DNA of 34,390 bases from an uncultured Candidatus Poseidoniales archaeon (GTDB lineage Archaea; Thermoplasmatota; Poseidoniia; Poseidoniales; Thalassarchaeaceae), in contig CABXDN010000014.1 of assembly GCA_902511005.1 (NCBI GenBank), forward strand, positions 1-34,390. The letters are read 5' to 3'. The position numbers were made by a program, and so were the translations under genes. Position 1 is the first letter of the stretch. Each line of letters begins with the position of its first letter. Under the pieces are notes generated by a model. It saw nothing but the letters and a program-made list of their open reading frames with translations. It was not told where the DNA came from and did not search any database. This document shows positions 1 through 7,997 of the stretch, in pieces.

Positions 1-499
1 AATACATACCAATCATAAAAAATTCAGATTGCGCAAAATTACCGTATCTCTGAACTTTATATGTTAGAGTTAAACCAATAGCAATAGCAAGATAGGTAGA
101 TGCCCAAGTTAAAGTTCCTGTACTGATAGAAATTAAATCCAGCGTTATTGTTGCTCTTGTTTCAAGACCTTGGAGTAAGGCTTCTAATGTTAGAAATATT
201 ACACCTAACATGAATAAAGGAGAGAGAAATATTCCCAATGTCCTAATTCGACTTGGGGGGATATCATCAAAAAATATCTTTATTACAAGAAATCCTGCAC
301 TTATTGATTCTAATATTTGTAATAGCCAAATTAAATCAGTTGGTAATTTATCTAGGAGAATGATATCAAGAAAATTTAGGCCCCCATATCCGTAAGATAA
401 TCCTAAAAATAGTGAATCGAAGAATAAGAATAATGCAAGAAATACTCTTTTATTAAGAGTTGAAAGTTGGTTATAATTTTCACGTATTTGTTGGAGCAT
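1..499 (-). CDS. livH: Branched-chain amino-acid ABC transporter permease, LivH-like (partial)
   Basis: This is the N-terminal 166 codons of an integral membrane permease; the gene continues past the left edge. It starts at the ATG at 499. The translation has hydrophobic helices at about residues 18-36, 52-75, 88-108 and 125-148. It then shows TYKVQRYGNFAQSEFFMIGMY-like sequence, which matches the conserved LivH/LivM segment (usually of the form R-x-x-N-F-A-x-G-E-x-M-x-x-G). In the family this subunit forms half of the membrane channel for branched-chain or related amino acids. It lies 107 nt downstream of the binding-protein gene on the same strand, which fits one transport operon. The N-terminal extension of about 120 residues before the conserved motif is longer than in typical bacterial LivH. 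The family call rests mainly on that motif and on the neighbour. Confidence 0.75.
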   Translation of the reverse strand, partial: MLQQIRENYNQLSTLNKRVFLALFLFFDSLFLGLSYGYGGLNFLDIILLDKLPTDLIWLLQILESISAGFLVIKIFFDDIPPSRIRTLGIFLSPLFMLGVIFLTLEALLQGLETRATITLDLISISTGTLTWASTYLAIAIGLTLTYKVQRYGNFAQSEFFMIGMY

Positions 500-538
500 T
501 ACCTACACACACACATACTAAATCATAACTTTGAGTTT

Positions 539-576
539 AAAAAAAGGGCAGTGTGGCGGATATACCGCCACACTGC
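539..576 (-). terminator. Perfect 12-bp hairpin with T-tract between binding-protein and permease genes
   Basis: On the plus strand, positions 548-559 pair perfectly with 565-576 around a 5-nt loop (560-564, atata). Read on the minus strand, the direction of both flanking genes, the stem is followed by CCC and then seven T residues (545-539). This has the shape of an intrinsic terminator or a 3'-end-stabilising stem. It lies 31 nt after the stop of the binding-protein gene and 40 nt before the permease start. A partial terminator here would give more binding protein than permease; that role is inferred. Confidence 0.7.
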
Positions 577-606
577 TTTACGTACTTGATTAATCTAAGA
601 GATTAT

Positions 607-2790
607 TCAAGACATTCCGTTTGCTGGGTCCCAGCTACGGTTACAAGTAAAGGCAACATTACCATCTGCATCTTCTGTGAAGTCTCCAACACAGTATCCT
701 GCACCAGGGCTGTCTCCATTAGCAAGGAAAGAGATTGTTCCACTCGCTCCCTCTAATCCTTGACCTGTAGCCATGATTACCTGACTCAATGTAGCTGAAG
801 GAGATGCCATCTGTGCGAATGCACTTAATGCCATTACAACAACTCCATCGAATGCTTCAGCAGTATAGATACCACCAGCACAATCAGCAGATTGTGCACA
901 AAGACCTGCGAATACATATCCTACAGTACCCATTGATCCAGCCGATGGCTTTGTAGCAATTACGCCATCAACGCTGGAAGATGTATCTGCTGCAAGACCT
1001 TCTTCAGCAATTCCATCTCCACCGTATACTTGACCTGACCAACCGAGTGAAGCCATCTCATCGAGAATCATTCCACCGTCTGCTGCGTATGATACTAATA
1101 CTGCAGAAGTACAACCGTTGTCAACCATTGATTGAACTGCTGCCGAGAAATCAGTAGTTGTTTCTTCATATCCAATTCTTGTACAAAGTGTGTTACCTGA
1201 TGAATTAGTAAAGTCATCTGCAAAAGAATCTGCAAGACCTGCTCCATATGCGTTAGTCATATGGATTAAGCCGACTGATCCAGCTGCTGGCATATCTGCT
1301 TGTACTACTGCACTAAGTGCTTGACCTTGTAGAGCGTCACTTGGCACTACGCGGAAGAAATCAGGGTAAGCAGTTGCATCGGAAAGAGCTGGGCTAGTAC
1401 TTGCATAGGAAATCTGTGGGATTCCTGCTGCAGATAATACACCATTTGCTGCCATTGAAGCACCAGAGCAAGCTGCTCCAACTACTCCTACGACGCCTGC
1501 ATCAACTAATGTTTGAGCTGCGGCTGCCCCCATAGTTCCATCACAACCTGAGTCAGCATATACTATCTCGAACTGAACCATGCTGTTCCATCCGATTGTA
1601 TTAGCTATACCAAGAGCAATTTGTGATGCAGCTACGAAGCCCATTGCGTATACAGCAATAGGTCCTGTTGCATCGTTAAGGAAACCAATCTTTACAGTAG
1701 CGCCCATGAAAGTTGCTGCTGCAAGTCCACCATTAGCAGTCCATATATGATTACAGTTGAAGTAATCTCCATATGTTGGTACATGATTGAAAGAACAAAC
1801 ATCGTATCCACTTCCTGCAACGTCTCCGTTATCCATGAAGTTGTGTACGCCGCTTGCACCTGCGTAATCTACGCCGACCATCTTCAGATGTGTTGCCATA
1901 TTAGCACCATCTTCGTGCATAGCTGCTTCTCCGATCATCATTACTGCGTCGAATGCTTCAGCAGTGTAGATTCCAGCAGCACATACAGCATCTGCTGCAC
2001 AAGTTGCTGCGAAATCTCCTGATCCTGCTTCTGCTGCTCTAGGCATTGTTACTTGAACGCCGTTTGCAGCTGCTGGATTAGTATAATCTAGAAGGGCGGA
2101 TTCGCCTGCTATTCCGTCAGCACCGAATACAGGAATTGTCGCTCCCATTACTGCCATAGTCTCGATTATCATTGCACCGTCAGCAGAATATGATGCTAGG
2201 ACTGCTGAGTCACAACCTGCATCTACTACTGCTTGAACTGCTCCTGCGAAATCTGTAGCAGTATCTTCATACCCTGTCTTTAGACAAAGTGTCATACCCA
2301 TATCAAGCCAGAATGACTCAAATGAATCTGCAAGACCTGCTCCATACGCGTTAGTCATGTGGATTAATGCAGGGCTAGTTACACCACTTGCTGCAACCAT
2401 ATCAGCCATAGCATCGCCTTGAATAGCGTCACTAGGGACAACACGGAAGAAATCAGGATGTGCTACTGCATCGGATAATGCTGGGCTAGTACTTGCATAG
2501 GAAACCATTGGGATTCCTGCTGCCGAAAGAACTGCGTTAGCACCAATTGATGCACCAGAGCAAGCTGCTCCAGCCACCGCTACTACTCCAGCGTCAATCA
2601 ATGATTGAGCTGCAGTTCCTGCTGCTTGTCCATCGCATGCTGAATCTGCTTCAACGATCTCGAAGTTATATCCATCATTTGCAGCAGATAGAGTTGATGC
2701 TGCTGTTGTGGAAGCAAATGTGAACCCGCCTGCATATACTGAAATTGGTCCAGTTGCATCGTTAAGGAATCCAATCTTGATTGTAACATC
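607..2790 (-). repeat. Tandem duplication of the LivJ-type binding domain (two copies, period about 1.09 kb)
   Basis: Copy 1 lies at about 2790-1720 and copy 2 at about 1705-607, both inside the binding-lipoprotein gene. They are similar in protein and in places nearly identical in DNA. For example, the stretch around 1226-1265 matches that around 2324-2363 (aatctgcaagacctgctcca in both), and 1380-1420 resembles 2470-2510. This points to a fairly recent in-frame domain duplication, or to gene conversion between copies. Such repeats can also mislead short-read assembly. Confidence 0.8.
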
Positions 2791-3714
2791 AGAAACTGGA
2801 GGTACGAACATTGGATTTGCTGCATTCATGTAGTGTGCAGCCATCTCATCAGCGATTGCATTGCCGATATCTACGTCGAAACCAACTGCGTTACCGCTTG
2901 CATCTAAGTTTTCAAACGGGGGGTAAGATGTATCAGAGCAGAATCTTAGGTTACCTGTTTCTAGAACATGTGCTAGTCTGCTACCTTCTGTTGCCATAGG
3001 GTATGATGTTGCTGTGTTAGCATCTGTATCGTCAGTTAGTACAACTGCACCGTCAAACCATGCACCGAAGATTAAATCATATTCTCCAGAATCGATTACT
3101 GCAGTAATTGCTACGTTAATCGCTGCAAGAAGTTCTGAATCACCATCATCGACAGCAATACCGAATGTTTCATCTGAGAAAGTAACCATTAGATCACCAG
3201 CTAATGCCAATACAGGAGAGTCTCCCATAGCATAATCTGCGTCACCGTTACTTACGGATGCTGTAACTGAAGGGAAATCAGCATATGCAACAATTGTCGC
3301 TAATGGCAAATTATCTGCTGCCCACAAATCTGAAGTTGTTCCAGATTGTACAGCAACTCTTGTGCCTGCCATATTTAGATCAAGTGCGTCAGAAATCATT
3401 GCTGAACCTGTAGCACCGATTACACCTTGGCTACTAGTGTAGTAACCACGTGTGAAATCGACCACAACTTCTCTTTCATCAGTCTTGGTCATAGCGGAAA
3501 GGATTGCGTCACACATCTCTCCGGCGTTCAGGTTGGGGATAATCGGGTCCCAGTCAGAAGTTACGAACACTGAGGCTACATCTGCAGCCGGTGTTAATGT
3601 CCAATCTTCCACTACTGGTTCTGGGTCATCGTCATCTCCGCCTAAGCAACCAGCAAACGCTGCTGCTAGCATACTCAGGGTCATCATCATTGCAATTATT
3701 TTTTTATTATTCAT
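607..3714 (-). CDS. Multi-domain substrate-binding lipoprotein: permuted SBP_bac_3 module plus two tandem LivJ-type domains
   Basis: This is a 1035-residue secreted lipoprotein of an amino-acid ABC importer. The start is the ATG at 3714, which gives a lipoprotein signal peptide with lipobox AFAGC (Cys23) and an acidic GGDDDD linker. An upstream in-frame ATG at 3828 lies before the likely TATA box, so it was not used. Residues about 45-222 match the later two thirds of a type II binding protein (SBP_bac_3: SDWDPIIPNL, DAILSAMTKTDER). Residues about 243-296 match the first third (LRFCSDTSYPPFENLDASG, VGFDVDIGNAIADEM), so the module is in permuted order. Two type I (LivJ/Peripla_BP_6) domains follow at about 310-664 and 672-1035, each beginning with KIGFLNDATGPI. 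Each has eight Cys at matching places, which suggests disulfides outside the membrane. The permease gene follows. Confidence 0.85.
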   Translation of the reverse strand: MNNKKIIAMMMTLSMLAAAFAGCLGGDDDDPEPVVEDWTLTPAADVASVFVTSDWDPIIPNLNAGEMCDAILSAMTKTDEREVVVDFTRGYYTSSQGVIGATGSAMISDALDLNMAGTRVAVQSGTTSDLWAADNLPLATIVAYADFPSVTASVSNGDADYAMGDSPVLALAGDLMVTFSDETFGIAVDDGDSELLAAINVAITAVIDSGEYDLIFGAWFDGAVVLTDDTDANTATSYPMATEGSRLAHVLETGNLRFCSDTSYPPFENLDASGNAVGFDVDIGNAIADEMAAHYMNAANPMFVPPVSDVTIKIGFLNDATGPISVYAGGFTFASTTAASTLSAANDGYNFEIVEADSACDGQAAGTAAQSLIDAGVVAVAGAACSGASIGANAVLSAAGIPMVSYASTSPALSDAVAHPDFFRVVPSDAIQGDAMADMVAASGVTSPALIHMTNAYGAGLADSFESFWLDMGMTLCLKTGYEDTATDFAGAVQAVVDAGCDSAVLASYSADGAMIIETMAVMGATIPVFGADGIAGESALLDYTNPAAANGVQVTMPRAAEAGSGDFAATCAADAVCAAGIYTAEAFDAVMMIGEAAMHEDGANMATHLKMVGVDYAGASGVHNFMDNGDVAGSGYDVCSFNHVPTYGDYFNCNHIWTANGGLAAATFMGATVKIGFLNDATGPIAVYAMGFVAASQIALGIANTIGWNSMVQFEIVYADSGCDGTMGAAAAQTLVDAGVVGVVGAACSGASMAANGVLSAAGIPQISYASTSPALSDATAYPDFFRVVPSDALQGQALSAVVQADMPAAGSVGLIHMTNAYGAGLADSFADDFTNSSGNTLCTRIGYEETTTDFSAAVQSMVDNGCTSAVLVSYAADGGMILDEMASLGWSGQVYGGDGIAEEGLAADTSSSVDGVIATKPSAGSMGTVGYVFAGLCAQSADCAGGIYTAEAFDGVVVMALSAFAQMASPSATLSQVIMATGQGLEGASGTISFLANGDSPGAGYCVGDFTEDADGNVAFTCNRSWDPANGMS

Positions 3715-3755
3715 AGGATACTCACGTTCCGGTAAGGTCTTCGACGACGTATAAC

Positions 3756-3762
3756 ATTTATA
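3756..3762 (-). promoter_or_regulatory. TATA-like box of the binding-lipoprotein gene
   Basis: On the minus strand the sequence reads CTCTATAAATG, close to the archaeal TATA consensus. Its centre is about 45 nt upstream of the ATG at 3714, so transcription would start near 3733 and leave a leader of about 20 nt. This argues against translation starting at 3828. No BRE element was assigned with confidence. Confidence 0.45.
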
Positions 3763-3894
3763 GAGTCTCTTAGTGATGTATCTAAATATGTCTTTTTGGC
3801 TATATTTGCGGTAATTATAATATTTCATTTAAAAAAAAACATTATCACGAGGAGATAAGGGAAAATATCAGACAGAGTAATTGATGCAGTAGTT

Positions 3895-5028
3895 ATGGTT
3901 CCCAGTGCTATGAGTGACACGCCACTAGACTACGCATCCTCGGGTGTAGATATAGATGCAGAGGGAGTTGCAGTTGCGAGTTTGGTGGGAGCACTTTCTG
4001 CATCTGTTCGTCAAAAGGGAGAATTTGGAGCACCAGTTCCGCTACCAGGTGGTTTCGGAGGAATAATAGAATTTGGAGAAAATAGGCTAGCATTGGCGAC
4101 TGATGGGGTTGGCTCGAAATTAATGATTGCCAACGATCTTCGAAAATATCAAGGAGTAGGGATTGATTGTGTTGCTATGAATGTAAATGATTTATTGTGC
4201 GTAGGAGCAGAACCAATTGCTTTCGTAGACTACATTGCAGTCCCAAAAACTGATCCAGCCACTCATGCAATAATCGGAGCCTCTTTGGCTGAAGCCTGTA
4301 AGAGAGCAAGGATAACTTTGGCAGGAGGAGAAACCGCTACACTCCCAGGGATTGTCACTGAACTTGATTTGTCTGGTACAGCTTTAGGTTGGTTCCCTAA
4401 GGGTGATGAGATTACTGGAGAAAACTTAGAGGCTGGCGATATAATAATTGGCTTACCTAGTAGTGGCATACATTCTAATGGCTATACTCTTGTAAGAGCT
4501 ATTCTAGAACGCTCGGGCTGTTCCTTAATAGAAAAATCACCTTTTGATCCAGAACATCCACATCGAAATATAGAAAGATTCGAAGAAGGAGATATTACTT
4601 TGGGAGAAATTCTACTAAACCCTACTAGAATTTATGTTGATCCATTAATTGATTTAATTAAAGATTGTAGAGATGGTATCGGTCCTTGTAAAATCAGTGA
4701 CCTAAAGGCTATGGCTCATATCACTGGTGGTGGATTATCCAATTTATTGAGATTACACGATAGTCTTGGTTGGCATATAGATTCGCCTTTGCCGATATTA
4801 CCAGAATTTCTATGGTTAGCGAATAATGGTTCGGTTAATGATAGAGAAATGCATCGTACTTTCAATATGGGAATGGGGATGACAATAGCTGTCAGTAAAG
4901 ACGCTGCTGGTTCAGTAGAATCTTGGCTTTCTAAGAGACTGCCTGGTTGCAAACGTGTTGGTTTTGTCCATGACGAGGGAAGGAAAGTCACGCACATTAA
5001 TCCAGAAATTATTTTTGAACATTATTAA
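3895..5028 (+). CDS. purM: Phosphoribosylformylglycinamidine cyclo-ligase (AIR synthetase)
   Basis: PurM carries out the ATP-dependent ring closure of FGAM to aminoimidazole ribonucleotide in cytosolic purine synthesis. The 377-residue protein has the family landmarks in order: an N-terminal GVDIDA (about 18-23), LATDGVGSKL (about 67-76), the VAMNVNDLLCVGAEP nucleotide/metal loop (about 93-107), LAGGETATLPG (about 141-151), GLPSSGIHSNGYTLVR (about 184-199) and HITGGGL (about 273-279). Length is only slightly above the usual 340-350. Two ATGs are possible, 3895 and 3910. The second aligns with the usual family start (MSDTPLDY), but an AAAATAT box near 3866 would favour a near-leaderless start at 3895. 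trm1 follows 12 nt downstream, so co-transcription is likely. Identification is firm. Confidence 0.95.
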   Translation: MVPSAMSDTPLDYASSGVDIDAEGVAVASLVGALSASVRQKGEFGAPVPLPGGFGGIIEFGENRLALATDGVGSKLMIANDLRKYQGVGIDCVAMNVNDLLCVGAEPIAFVDYIAVPKTDPATHAIIGASLAEACKRARITLAGGETATLPGIVTELDLSGTALGWFPKGDEITGENLEAGDIIIGLPSSGIHSNGYTLVRAILERSGCSLIEKSPFDPEHPHRNIERFEEGDITLGEILLNPTRIYVDPLIDLIKDCRDGIGPCKISDLKAMAHITGGGLSNLLRLHDSLGWHIDSPLPILPEFLWLANNGSVNDREMHRTFNMGMGMTIAVSKDAAGSVESWLSKRLPGCKRVGFVHDEGRKVTHINPEIIFEHY

Positions 5029-5040
5029 TAGGATGGATTT

Positions 5041-6354
5041 GTGTTGAGTGAGGGTTTAGTACACCTAGAAGGAGCAACGTTTTTGCGACTTGCAGACAAT
5101 ATTACAAATGATAGTTTAGGGCCATCTTCTAAAGATTTTCAAAAGGTATTCTATAATCCGGCAATGGCTGGTTCAAGGACTAGAAGCGTCATTTTAATGA
5201 AGAATATTATCGATTCGGGGTTCTTAGGTGATTCAGAAATATATGCAATTGACGGTTTAGCTGCTAGTGGTTTAAGAGCCAGAAGATGGTTAAATGAATT
5301 ACCAGAAGAATACTCGAAAAGGATGAGAGTTACAATTTGTGATCTAAATGAAAATTCATTGAATTGGGCAATGAAGAATCATGAACAATTCCCTCCCTCG
5401 CACGGGGAAGGAATACTTACTCCGAGACAGGGTGATTTGAGAACTGCGGTACTAGACCAAGGGTGGCACTGGGTAGATGTTGACCCATTTGGTTCGCCAA
5501 TGCCATTTTTAGATACTGCAATTCAATCTCTAGCTAGAAGGGCTGTGCTAGAAATTAGTGCCACTGATACGGCTGCGTTAACCGGTTCATCAAGAACTGC
5601 TTTGATGAGAAGATATGGAGCCAGGGTGAAAACAGACGGTCTAGCACATGACTCTGGAATGAGAGTTTTACTTGCGTGTATTGCAAGAAATGCGGCTAGC
5701 CACGACAGAAGTATTCAACCTATATTGTCTATTTGGGATTCTCATCATCTAAGAGTTTCAGTAAAGGTGACTAAATCAATAAAAGTTTCAAATGAATTAG
5801 AAGAAAACTTAGGTTGGAGAGTTGCTAGTCCAAAAGTTGAGGAAGTTCAGGCATCGATAGATGCAAAACTAATGCCTCCAAGTTCTCTTGAGTCGCTTCC
5901 CATGCATTGTTTCTTGCCTCTTTCATATCCCATAAATAGGAAAGACAATCGTGTATCCGGCCCTCTATGGGTAGGGCAAATAGGAAACGAAAGTATAATG
6001 GCAGGTTTCACTGAAGAAATTGCAATGTCTTTGTGCACTACTAGTTTAGATGAAGATAAATTATTATCATGGACTGAAAGGGATTTTGAGTTAGAAAAAA
6101 GAAGAATACTCCGAAGTATTAGGTATATTCAACAGGAGGCGGAAGTGGCGGATTGTCGTTGTCTAATTTTAACTGATGACTTGGCTAGTTGGCAGAACCA
6201 AGGGTCACCTCCTAGTCCGAACAAAATGATTGAATTAATTCAAAATAAAGGCTTCAAAGCAGCGAGATCACACTACTCTAAACCATCATTTCGGACGAAT
6301 GCTCCGTGGGATATTATTGTTGAATGCTTGAATGAAACTCAACCGCCGATGTAA
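5041..6354 (+). CDS. trm1: tRNA (guanine26-N2)-dimethyltransferase
   Basis: Trm1 uses S-adenosylmethionine to methylate N2 of G26 in tRNA. The protein has 437 residues and a GTG start. It shows the Trm1 N-terminus (EGATFLRL, VFYNPAMAGSRTRS), the SAM-binding segment YAIDGLAASGLRARR (about 77-91), the catalytic DVDPFGSPMPFLD (about 147-159) and a C-terminal half containing GPLWVGQI and FRTNAPWDII. Archaeal and eukaryotic Trm1 usually carry a CxxC-type zinc site before the GPLW motif. Here that region has only one Cys (MHCF), so the zinc site appears lost. It lies just behind purM and its last 16 bases overlap the end of the convergent moaA gene. Family assignment is firm. Confidence 0.93.
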   Translation: MLSEGLVHLEGATFLRLADNITNDSLGPSSKDFQKVFYNPAMAGSRTRSVILMKNIIDSGFLGDSEIYAIDGLAASGLRARRWLNELPEEYSKRMRVTICDLNENSLNWAMKNHEQFPPSHGEGILTPRQGDLRTAVLDQGWHWVDVDPFGSPMPFLDTAIQSLARRAVLEISATDTAALTGSSRTALMRRYGARVKTDGLAHDSGMRVLLACIARNAASHDRSIQPILSIWDSHHLRVSVKVTKSIKVSNELEENLGWRVASPKVEEVQASIDAKLMPPSSLESLPMHCFLPLSYPINRKDNRVSGPLWVGQIGNESIMAGFTEEIAMSLCTTSLDEDKLLSWTERDFELEKRRILRSIRYIQQEAEVADCRCLILTDDLASWQNQGSPPSPNKMIELIQNKGFKAARSHYSKPSFRTNAPWDIIVECLNETQPPM

Positions 6355-7349
6355 GACATCTCAATTCGAGGCAGTGCTGCTGTATCTTCTGAACGGATCT
6401 CACTGTATCGATCTTTTCTTCGTGTCCATATTGCCGCTATTGCTTCCTGAAGGATTTCATCATTGGCGCCATTATGGATTAACGCACGAATATCATGGCC
6501 ACCAGATGCAAAAAGGCAGGTTACTAATCTACCATCTGCAGAAAGTCGGGCTCTGACACAGTCTCCACAAAAAGGCGCTGTTACTGAAGAAATAAATCCT
6601 ATCTCCCCTGAGCCATCACTGTGAGCCCATCGGACTGCTACGTCACTACTATTTGTTGGTTCGACTGAAACTAAATCAAATTCTTTCTGAAGATGTTGAA
6701 GAATATTCTCAGTCGGTACAACTTGCCCTAGTTGCCAACCATTAGTACGTCCTACATCCATATATTCAATGAATCTGACAACGATTCCTGTGCCTCTAAA
6801 ATGATTCACTAATTTACTAACCTCTTCCTCATTAACCCCTCTTTGTACAACACAATTAATTTTTACAGGAAAAAGGCCAACGCGAACTGCTTCATCTATT
6901 CCTTCTAATACCGAATCTACTGAAATATTACTATCAGACATTTGTTTATGGAGTTCAGGATCTAATGCATCTAAACTTACAGTTACACGATTTAGTCCGG
7001 CTAAATGGAGCGCTTTGGCGTTTTTTTTCAGTAATGAGGCGTTGGTAGTTAATGCAATATCGATATCTAATTTAGAAAGTTTTTCAATTAGTTCAGGTAA
7101 ATCTTTTCGGAGTAGAGGTTCTCCCCCCGTAATACGAACTTTCTCTAAACCTAGAGGAATACAAGAGCGGACTACTTTCTCTATTTCATCAAATGAAAGA
7201 AATGCCCTTTTGGGTAAAAATGTATGATTCTCATCGAATCGTTCCCTTGGCATGCAATATCTACAGCGAAAATTACACCGATCCGTTACAGAAATTCGTA
7301 AATCTTTCAGAGGTCTGCCAAATAGATCAATGACCTCCGTGACAGACAT
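6339..7349 (-). CDS. moaA: GTP 3',8-cyclase (molybdenum cofactor synthesis radical-SAM enzyme)
   Basis: MoaA catalyses the first step of molybdopterin synthesis, turning GTP into 3',8-cyclo-H2GTP. The 336-residue form from the ATG at 7349 begins MSVTEVIDLFGRPLKDLRIS, as in the family. It has the radical-SAM CxxxCxxC (C25, C29, C32), the RITGGEPLLR SAM motif, the second C-x2-C-x13-C cluster of MoaA (FCGDC...VTC) and the C-terminal Gly-Gly tail (YIGG) needed for activity in the family. In-frame starts up to 7463 would overlap the divergent nfuA gene and add an unconserved stretch, so they were rejected. No other moa genes are in the window. The 3' end overlaps trm1 by 16 bases. Identification is firm. 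Confidence 0.95.
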   Translation of the reverse strand: MSVTEVIDLFGRPLKDLRISVTDRCNFRCRYCMPRERFDENHTFLPKRAFLSFDEIEKVVRSCIPLGLEKVRITGGEPLLRKDLPELIEKLSKLDIDIALTTNASLLKKNAKALHLAGLNRVTVSLDALDPELHKQMSDSNISVDSVLEGIDEAVRVGLFPVKINCVVQRGVNEEEVSKLVNHFRGTGIVVRFIEYMDVGRTNGWQLGQVVPTENILQHLQKEFDLVSVEPTNSSDVAVRWAHSDGSGEIGFISSVTAPFCGDCVRARLSADGRLVTCLFASGGHDIRALIHNGANDEILQEAIAAIWTRRKDRYSEIRSEDTAALPRIEMSYIGG

Positions 7350-7436
7350 GGTGCGTCGTAAGGAACGAGACTCATGACTCTTGCCTGTTTGAGGACAGGT
7401 TGAATAAAGGGTACCCATTGCAACACATTGAGTAAC

Positions 7437-7997
7437 ATGCTGGATATAACAGAGAAAGCTCAAGAGATGTTAAATCAATATCTCTCTCAAGGAGAAGATG
7501 CGGACCTAGCTGTCCGTATCGAAATAGTTGGAAGAGGTGCGAAGGGCTTCAATTATGATTTACAATTAGTCCCTCTAGAAGAAGCTAAGGAAGGGGATGT
7601 TCAAACTGAGGCAAATGGATTAAAATTATTAGTTGCCGAAAGAAGTGTGCAGTACATCAACGGCACTACATTAGATTACAAAGAAACTCTGATGGGAGGG
7701 GGGTTTGCATTCGATAACCCTAACCCTCTATGGATAGATGAACTATCTCAGAATGTAGCAGATGTGATTGCAGAACATGTAAACCCCGCAGTTGCATCTC
7801 ATGGAGGTCATGTAGATTTATTGGGAGTCGATGAAGGTAAGGCATACATCGCTTTTGGCGGTGGTTGCCAAGGTTGTGGAATGGTAGATGTTACATTAAA
7901 ACAAGGAGTTGAAGTTATGATTACAGATAATGTACCTGGAATCTCAGAGATTATAGATACCACCGATCATACTGCTGGAACAAATCCATTCTATTGA
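7437..7997 (+). CDS. nfuA: NfuA-type iron-sulfur cluster carrier (degenerate A-type domain plus NifU C-terminal domain)
   Basis: NfuA carries and delivers 4Fe-4S clusters to target enzymes in the cytosol. The 186-residue protein has an N-terminal HesB/IscA-like domain (about 1-95) with no cysteines. A NifU-type domain (about 100-170) follows, holding the cluster-binding CxxC in FGGGCQGCGMVDVTLKQGVE. The end DTTDHTAGTNPFY strongly resembles E. coli NfuA (which ends DLTEHQRGEHSYY), as does the length. The ATG at 7437 matches the family start; an in-frame TTG lies at 7428. It is divergent from moaA, whose product needs two Fe-S clusters, so a functional link is possible. This bacterial-type architecture in an archaeon suggests transfer. 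Confidence 0.9.
   Translation: MLDITEKAQEMLNQYLSQGEDADLAVRIEIVGRGAKGFNYDLQLVPLEEAKEGDVQTEANGLKLLVAERSVQYINGTTLDYKETLMGGGFAFDNPNPLWIDELSQNVADVIAEHVNPAVASHGGHVDLLGVDEGKAYIAFGGGCQGCGMVDVTLKQGVEVMITDNVPGISEIIDTTDHTAGTNPFY

Noticed and set aside
3715-3828. N-terminal extension of the binding lipoprotein to the ATG at 3828
   Set aside because: It would place a charged 38-residue stretch before a perfect lipoprotein signal peptide, and a TATA-like box (3756-3762) lies downstream of that start.
7384-7399. Inverted repeat CCTGT/ACAGG in the moaA-nfuA gap, a possible operator or molybdenum-cofactor riboswitch piece
   Set aside because: Only a 5-bp stem, and the 87-nt gap is too short and unstructured for the known Moco riboswitch.
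7350-7463. Longer MoaA start (7463 or 7418)
   Set aside because: The added residues are not conserved in MoaA and would overlap the nfuA start region. The ATG at 7349 matches the family N-terminus.
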